The translations under genes and the position numbers were made by a program. A model generated the notes under the pieces. It saw nothing but the letters and a program-made list of their open reading frames with translations. It had not been told where the DNA came from and searched no databases. A stretch of DNA of 64,000 nt from Bradyrhizobium elkanii USDA 76 (GTDB lineage Bacteria > Pseudomonadota > Alphaproteobacteria > Rhizobiales > Xanthobacteraceae), in contig NZ_CP066356.1 in NCBI RefSeq assembly GCF_023278185.1, positions 496,001 to 560,000 on the forward strand, read 5' to 3'. This document shows, piece by piece, positions 59,144 through 64,000 of this stretch. The stretch's first letter is position 1, and every line of letters starts with the position of its first letter.

Positions 59144-62100
59144 ATGATCTCGAAATTCTTCATCGAGCGCCCGGTCCTTTCCAACGTCATCGCGATCCTG
59201 ATGATCCTGATCGGCGGCGTGGCGCTGTACAATCTTGCAGTCGCGCAATATCCCGACGTGGTGCCGCCGACGGTGCAGGTGACGACGCGCTATCCCGGCG
59301 CTTCGGCCAAGACCGTGGTCGACACCGTGGCGCTGCCGATCGAGCAGCAGGTCAACGGCGTCGAGGACATGCTGTACATGCAGTCCTACAGCGGCGCCGA
59401 CGGCACCTATACGCTGACGGTGACCTTCAAGATCGGCACCGATCTCAATTTCGCGCAGGTGCTGGTGCAGAACCGTGTCTCCAGCGCGCTGTCGCAGCTG
59501 CCGACCTCGGTGCAGAACCAGGGCGTCACGGTCCAGAAGCGGTCGACCTCGATCCTGCTGTTCGTGACGCTGACCTCGCCGAACGAGACCTATGACAGCC
59601 TGTTCCTGTCGAACTACGCCACCATCAACATCCGGGACGAACTGTCGCGCCTGCCCGGCGTCGGCAACGTCACGGTGTTCGGCGCCGGGCAATATTCGAT
59701 GCGGGTCTGGCTCGATCCGAACAAGCTGCAGGTGCGCGGGCTGGTGCCGCAGGACGTCATCCAGGCGATCCAGCAGCAGAGCCAGCAGGTCACCGCCGGC
59801 CAGGTCGGCGCACCGCCGACGCCGGCGGGCCAGGCGTTCCAGTACACGCTGAACGTCAACGGCCGGCTCGACGACAAGAGCCAGTTCGAGGACATCATCG
59901 TCAAGACAGGCAATGTCGGCGACGTCACCCGGGTCCGCGACGTCGGCTGGGTCGAGCTCGGCGCGCAGACCTACAGCCAGATCTTCTCGCTGAACCAGAA
60001 GCCCGCGACCGGCATCGGCGTGTTCCAGTCGCCGGGCGCCAATGCCTTGCAGGTGGAGAAGGCCGTCGAGAAGAAGATGGCGGAGCTCGCCAGGCAGTTC
60101 CCGCAGGACATCAAATACGACACGCCGTTCGACACCACCAAATTCGTCAACGCCTCGATCGAGGAGGTCTACAAGACCCTGTTCGAGGCCGGCCTGCTGG
60201 TGCTGGTCGTGATCCTGGTCTTCCTGCAGGACTGGCGGGCGATGCTGGTGCCGGCAACCACCGTGCCGGTCACGATCATCGGCGCGTTCGCGGCCATGGC
60301 CGCGCTCGGCTTCACCATCAACCTGTCGACGCTGTTTGCGATCGTGCTGGCGATCGGCATCGTGGTCGACGACGCCATCGTCGTGGTCGAGGGCGCGGCG
60401 CACAATATCGAGCGCGGCATGTCGGGCCACGACGCCGCGATCAAGGCGATGGACGAATTGTTCGCGCCGATCGTCGGCATCACGCTGGTCTTGATCTCGG
60501 TGTTTTTGCCGGCGGCGTTCCTGCCTGGGCTGACCGGGCGGATGTACGCGCAATTCGCGCTGGTGATCGCCGCCACCGCGCTGCTCAGCGCCGTCAATGC
60601 CGCGACGCTGAAGCCGACACAATGCGCGCTATGGCTGCGTCCCCCCGCGCCGCGCGAGCAGCGCAATTTCTTCTATCGCGGCTTCAACGCGGTCTATGAC
60701 CGGCTGGAGCGCGGCTACACCCGGCTGGTCAGCGGCATCGCCGGGCATGCCAAGACCTCGGTCGCCGTTGCGCTCGTCATCATCGGGCTTGCCGGCTACG
60801 GCCTGTCGCGGGTGCCGACCGGATTCATTCCGATCGAGGACCAGGGCTATCTGCTCGCCGCGGTGCAATTGCCCGACGGCGCGGCCCTCGACCGCACCCA
60901 GCACGTGCTCGACGAGGTCACCAGGATCGCCGGCAAGACCCCCGGCGTCGACCAGGTGGTCAGCATCGCCGGCATCTCCGCGCTCGACAATTCCTCGAGC
61001 CTCGCCAATGCCGGCGTCGCCTATCTGATCCTGAAGGACTGGGGCGCGCGCGGGCCGGGCGAGGATTTGCGTTCGCTGGTCTATGGGCTCAACGACAAGC
61101 TCGCGGTGATCCCGGAGGCGCGCATCCTGGTGATCCCGCCGCCGCCGATCCAGGGCATCGGCAACGCCGCCGGCTTTGCCATGCAGGTCGAGCTGCGCGA
61201 CGGCAATGCCGATTACGGCAAGCTGCAGGCGGTCACCGGCGCGATCGTGGCCAATGCGCAGACCCAGAGCGCGCTGCAACGGGTCCAGTCGTCGTTCCGC
61301 TCGATGGTGCCGCAGTTCGACGTCGACGTCGATCGCATCAAGACGCAGACCCTGCACGTCACCCCCGACCAGATCTTCGCGGCGCTGTCGACCTATCTCG
61401 GCGCCAGCTACGTCAACCAGTTCACCAAGTTCGGCCGCACCTTCCAGGTCTATACCCAGGCCGACGCACAGTACCGCCTGAGCCTGCGCGACATCGAGAA
61501 CATGATGGTGCGCAACAGCAACGGCGACATGATCCCGCTCGGCACGGTCGCCAGGATCACGCCCTCGATCGGACCGTCGCTGATCAGCCTTTACAACCTC
61601 TATCCGTCCGCCTCCATCATCGGGCTGCCGGCGCAGGGTTACTCGTCCGGCCAGTCGATGGCGTTGATGGAAGAGATCGCGGCAAAGACGCTGCCGCCCG
61701 GCTCGGGCTTCGAGTGGACGGCGATGTCGTACCAGGAGAAGGAGGTCGGCAGCCAGATCTACTATGTGTTCGCGCTGGCGCTGCTCCTGGTCTATCTCGT
61801 GCTCGCCGGACAATATGAGAGCTGGTACGCGCCGATCTCGGTGATCCTGGCCGTGCCGCTGTCGCTGCTCGGCCCGACGCTGGTGCTGCTGAGCCTGAAT
61901 ATCGAGAACAACCTCTACACCCAGATCGGCACCATCCTGCTGATCGCGCTGTCGGCCAAGAACGCGATCCTGATCGTCGAGGTCGCGCTGGAGCGTCATC
62001 TGCGCGACGGACGGTCGGTGCTGGATTCGGCCATCGACGCGGCGCGCGCGCGATTCCGGCCGATCCTGATGACGTCGTTTGCCTTCATCCTCGGCGTGCT

Positions 62101-62311
62101 GCCGCTGGTGATCGCGACCGGCGCCGGCGCCAACGCCCGCAAGTCGATCGGCATCACCGTGTTCTCCGGCATGATCGCCTCGACCTGCCTCGCCGTGCTG
62201 TTCGTGCCGGCGTTCTTCGTCGTGGTGCAGAGTTTCGAGAACTGGCGCAAGGCGAAAAAGGGCAAGACGGCGCCGCAAGCTGCACCGCAGGTGTCGGGCA
62301 CGGCGCATTAG
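59144..62311 (+). CDS. RND multidrug efflux permease (HAE1 family)
   Basis: 1055 residues, 12 bases after the adaptor gene. Full AcrB-like layout: TM1 ('FIERPVLSNVIAILMILIGG'), two large periplasmic loops, and the TM4 proton-relay aspartates in 'IGIVVDDAIVVVEGAAHN' (about 408-409). 'RYPGASAKTVVDTVALPIEQ' and 'LSAKNAILIVEVALERHLRD' are HAE1 signatures. It exports hydrophobic compounds by proton antiport. No local regulator is next to it; the aromatic cluster upstream makes efflux of aromatic acids or toxic intermediates conceivable, but that is inference. Confidence 0.95.
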   Translation: MISKFFIERPVLSNVIAILMILIGGVALYNLAVAQYPDVVPPTVQVTTRYPGASAKTVVDTVALPIEQQVNGVEDMLYMQSYSGADGTYTLTVTFKIGTDLNFAQVLVQNRVSSALSQLPTSVQNQGVTVQKRSTSILLFVTLTSPNETYDSLFLSNYATINIRDELSRLPGVGNVTVFGAGQYSMRVWLDPNKLQVRGLVPQDVIQAIQQQSQQVTAGQVGAPPTPAGQAFQYTLNVNGRLDDKSQFEDIIVKTGNVGDVTRVRDVGWVELGAQTYSQIFSLNQKPATGIGVFQSPGANALQVEKAVEKKMAELARQFPQDIKYDTPFDTTKFVNASIEEVYKTLFEAGLLVLVVILVFLQDWRAMLVPATTVPVTIIGAFAAMAALGFTINLSTLFAIVLAIGIVVDDAIVVVEGAAHNIERGMSGHDAAIKAMDELFAPIVGITLVLISVFLPAAFLPGLTGRMYAQFALVIAATALLSAVNAATLKPTQCALWLRPPAPREQRNFFYRGFNAVYDRLERGYTRLVSGIAGHAKTSVAVALVIIGLAGYGLSRVPTGFIPIEDQGYLLAAVQLPDGAALDRTQHVLDEVTRIAGKTPGVDQVVSIAGISALDNSSSLANAGVAYLILKDWGARGPGEDLRSLVYGLNDKLAVIPEARILVIPPPPIQGIGNAAGFAMQVELRDGNADYGKLQAVTGAIVANAQTQSALQRVQSSFRSMVPQFDVDVDRIKTQTLHVTPDQIFAALSTYLGASYVNQFTKFGRTFQVYTQADAQYRLSLRDIENMMVRNSNGDMIPLGTVARITPSIGPSLISLYNLYPSASIIGLPAQGYSSGQSMALMEEIAAKTLPPGSGFEWTAMSYQEKEVGSQIYYVFALALLLVYLVLAGQYESWYAPISVILAVPLSLLGPTLVLLSLNIENNLYTQIGTILLIALSAKNAILIVEVALERHLRDGRSVLDSAIDAARARFRPILMTSFAFILGVLPLVIATGAGANARKSIGITVFSGMIASTCLAVLFVPAFFVVVQSFENWRKAKKGKTAPQAAPQVSGTAH

Positions 62312-62389
62312 GGCTGCGCATTCCAACCTGTCACTGTGCCCCCTGAGAGACCGTGAATGTATGACTCTCGATGATGCGACATACTCGAT

Positions 62390-62416
62390 GTCGTCCCGGC
62401 GAAAGCCGGGACCCAT
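62390..62416. repeat. Family A palindromic repeat, left half (interrupted by the IS110-family copy 2)
   Basis: 'gtcgtcccggcgaaagccgg' plus 'gacccat', continuing 'aaccacc...gctggggccac' as in the intact copies; the right arm is at 63851-63878. Confidence 0.85.
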
Positions 62417-62557
62417 AACCACCGAAGGTCATTGTTGCCCGACGCTGGGGCCACAGCTTTCTAACGACTCAACCCTGTGGTTGATGGTGTGGACGGCCCC
62501 CTACGGCATCAGTGTGCCAGAATGAGGTTGTCTAGATCTCATACATGGGAGCCGTCC

Positions 62558-63595
62558 GTGAACCAGATTATCCGCATTGGGATTGATACGTCGAAGTATA
62601 TTTTTGTGCTGCATGGGGTTGATGCGGCGGAGCAGGTGGTGCTGCGCAAGAAGCTGTCGCGCAAACAGGTGCTGGAGTTCTTCGCCAAATTGCCGCCGAC
62701 CGTGATCGGGATGGAGGCCTGCGGGGCTTCGCAACATTGGGCGCGGGAGCTTTCCAAGCTCGGTCACGAAGTGAAGCTGATGGCACCGCAATTGGTTAAA
62801 CCCTACGTGATGCGGAACAAGAATGACGGGCGGGATGCAGAAGGTCTGTGTGAAGCGATGAGCCGGCGGAGCATGCGCTTCGTGCCGGTGAAGACGGCCG
62901 AGCAGCAGGCTGCGCTGATGCTGATGGGCGTCCGCGACGGATTGATCGTCCGGCGCACCCAGCTGACCAATACGATCCGCGGCCATGCGGCGGAGTATGG
63001 CCTGATCGCACCCAAAGGACTGGACGCGATCGAGCCACTGCTGGCGCGGATTGCGCAGGACGAGACGCTTCCCGCCCTGGCACGCGAGCTGTTTGTGGTG
63101 CTGGGCCGGGAGCGCGCCAGGCTCGAGGGTGAGTTGAAGGCGGTTGAGGCCAAGCTGATGGCCTGGCACCGCGGCGATGCCACGGGCCGGCGCCTGGCTG
63201 AGATCCCCTCGGTCGGTCCGATCGTTGCAACCGCGCTGGTGATGAAGACACCTGATCCGCACGCGTTCCGTTCTGGTCGTCATTTTGCGGCCTGGCTGGG
63301 ATTGACACCCAAGGACCACTCTACCGCCGGCAGGACCAGGCTTGGCAAGATCACGCGGGCGGGCGATGAGGACCTGCGCCGTCTGCTGGTCATCGGGGCC
63401 ACGGCGGTGATCCAGCAGGCCAGGCGCGGACGCGGTCATCACTCGCGCTGGCTGCTGGCCCTGATCCAGCGCAAGCCGCCGAAGCTTGCGGCCGTGGCGC
63501 TTGCCAACAAAGTAGCCCGTATCGCCTGGAAGTTGATGGCGACGGGCGAGAGTTACGAGGCGGCACGGATCAAGCCCATGACAGCCGCCGCCTAA
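62558..63595 (+). CDS. IS110 family transposase, copy 2
   Basis: 345 residues from GTG 62558, identical to the protein at 6352-7389, with the same DEDD and Transposase_20 motifs. Since both copies are undamaged, either could supply enzyme for the other. The 74 bases between the element's left end and the start hold the promoter ('ttgtct' and the 'catacat' region are candidates, weak). Confidence 0.95.
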   Translation: MNQIIRIGIDTSKYIFVLHGVDAAEQVVLRKKLSRKQVLEFFAKLPPTVIGMEACGASQHWARELSKLGHEVKLMAPQLVKPYVMRNKNDGRDAEGLCEAMSRRSMRFVPVKTAEQQAALMLMGVRDGLIVRRTQLTNTIRGHAAEYGLIAPKGLDAIEPLLARIAQDETLPALARELFVVLGRERARLEGELKAVEAKLMAWHRGDATGRRLAEIPSVGPIVATALVMKTPDPHAFRSGRHFAAWLGLTPKDHSTAGRTRLGKITRAGDEDLRRLLVIGATAVIQQARRGRGHHSRWLLALIQRKPPKLAAVALANKVARIAWKLMATGESYEAARIKPMTAAA

Positions 63596-63835
63596 TCGAT
63601 TGGCCGGCCGGCGGGCTCGCTCGCCGGTCGACCCGGAGCTGCAGGAGCAGATGGAGCGATCGATCGAGCAACGATGCGAGACAATCCGTGGGACCCATCG
63701 GCCGTCAACAGGTCGCCTGGTTGTTTGGAACTCGCATCGCGCAACCCATCTTGGCCAGCGATCGACCGATCGCACTCAACAGGCCGGACATATGGATGCA
63801 AGCGATCCGATCTCACCAAAAAGCTCTTGTGCCAC
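63596..63835 (+). ncRNA. Putative bridge RNA (seekRNA) region, copy 2
   Basis: Same sequence as 7390-7629. Stem 63672-63680/63731-63739; the loop contains 'gggacccat' (63690-63698), complementary to the flanking target 'atgggtccc' at 63851. Confidence 0.6.
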
Positions 63836-63850
63836 GGGGGCCGTCCACAT

Positions 63851-63878
63851 ATGGGTCCCGGCTTTCGCCGGGACGACG
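63851..63878. repeat. Family A palindromic repeat, right half (target flank of copy 2)
   Basis: 'atgggtcccggctttcgccg' followed by 'ggacgacg'; identical to 7645-7672, after which the two loci diverge. Confidence 0.85.
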
Positions 63879-63903
63879 AGGGGAGAGATTGCGCCGTATC
63901 TCC

Positions 63904-64000
63904 GTCACCCTGAGGTGGCCGCTTCTTCAGCGGCCCTCGAAGGGTCGACGGCCACCAGCCGGGCTGTGCATCCTTCGAGACGCGCAAGAGCGCGCACCTC
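63904..64000. repeat. Intergenic palindromic repeat, family C copy 3 (runs off the window)
   Basis: 'gtcaccctgaggtggccgc', then 'ccctcgaagggtcgacggcc' and 'catccttcgagacgcg' up to the last base; same family as 3881-3980 and 47839-47975. Confidence 0.75.

Larger units (their letters stand above)
62483..63850 (+). mobile_element. IS110 family (IS1111-type) insertion sequence, copy 2
   Basis: Identical to 6277-7644 and in the same orientation; flanked by 'ctgtggtt' and 'atgggtcccgg', i.e. the intact family A sequence split at the same position. Subterminal inverted repeats at 62488-62501 and 63836-63849. With copy 1 it brackets 54.8 kb as direct repeats. Confidence 0.92.

Noticed and set aside
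58190..60622. 810-residue open frame on the minus strand opposite the RND genes
   Set aside because: It is a high-GC antisense shadow: its composition (Arg/Asp/His-rich, no fold) and its complete overlap with two well-conserved efflux genes rule it out.

Overview
The window is high-GC alphaproteobacterial DNA, most likely Bradyrhizobium or a close Nitrobacteraceae relative. The reasons are the dense CoA-thioester catabolism, the many orphan LIV-type binding proteins, the small stress and cysteine-rich secreted proteins, and several families of palindromic intergenic repeats, among them the 'gtcgtcccggcgaaagccgggac' type (written here in short form as family A). This placement is inference from gene content; no rRNA is present. 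There is one tRNA (Arg, CCT) and I see no CRISPR array, prophage or replication origin.

Layout. 1-696: tail of a large Ig-like repeat surface protein. 855-6168 (+): binding protein, enoyl-CoA hydratase, VOC protein and ADP-forming acyl-CoA synthetase. 6277-7644: first copy of a 1368-bp IS110-family (IS1111-type) element. 7698-15936 (-): a CoA-ester degradation cluster (AMP ligase, binding protein, old-yellow-enzyme reductase, IclR regulator, two acyl-CoA dehydrogenases, enoyl-CoA hydratase). 16140-17772: a frameshifted lactonase-like gene and an SDR. 17960-22693: small envelope or stress proteins, a ketopantoate-reductase-like protein, a CAP protein and a LuxR-type regulator. 22893-25131: divergent TetR regulator and Baeyer-Villiger-type monooxygenase. 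25241: tRNA-Arg.

25444-32978 is the most interesting block. A UbiA prenyltransferase, a DprE1-like oxidase, a DprE2-like SDR and a GT-C membrane protein are translationally coupled, and a GT87 membrane glycosyltransferase faces them. This is the gene set that in mycobacteria makes and uses decaprenyl-phospho-D-arabinofuranose. 33066-34553: an IS4-family element inserted in a family A repeat. 34867-44366: a DUF6065 protein, aspartate ammonia-lyase, a di-haem cytochrome c, a hydrolase, a racemase, an SDR, a second ketopantoate-reductase-like protein and an enoyl-CoA hydratase. 44430-49595: LysR regulator, FAD oxidoreductase and a complete NMT1-type ABC importer. 49780-56236: an aromatic cluster converging on gentisate (3-hydroxybenzoate 6-hydroxylase, an aryl-CoA ligase with a salicylyl-CoA-5-hydroxylase-like monooxygenase, gentisate dioxygenase, maleylpyruvate isomerase and MarR), with a near-identical 19-bp site in front of two transcription units. 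56352-62311: cysteine-rich secreted proteins and an RND efflux pair. 62483-63850: second, identical copy of the IS110-family element.

Mobile DNA and repeats are linked. All three insertion sequences sit inside family A palindromes. The two IS110-family copies are at exactly the same position of the repeat, and the non-coding 3' part of the element contains a stem-loop whose loop is complementary to the target, as expected for a bridge RNA (seekRNA).
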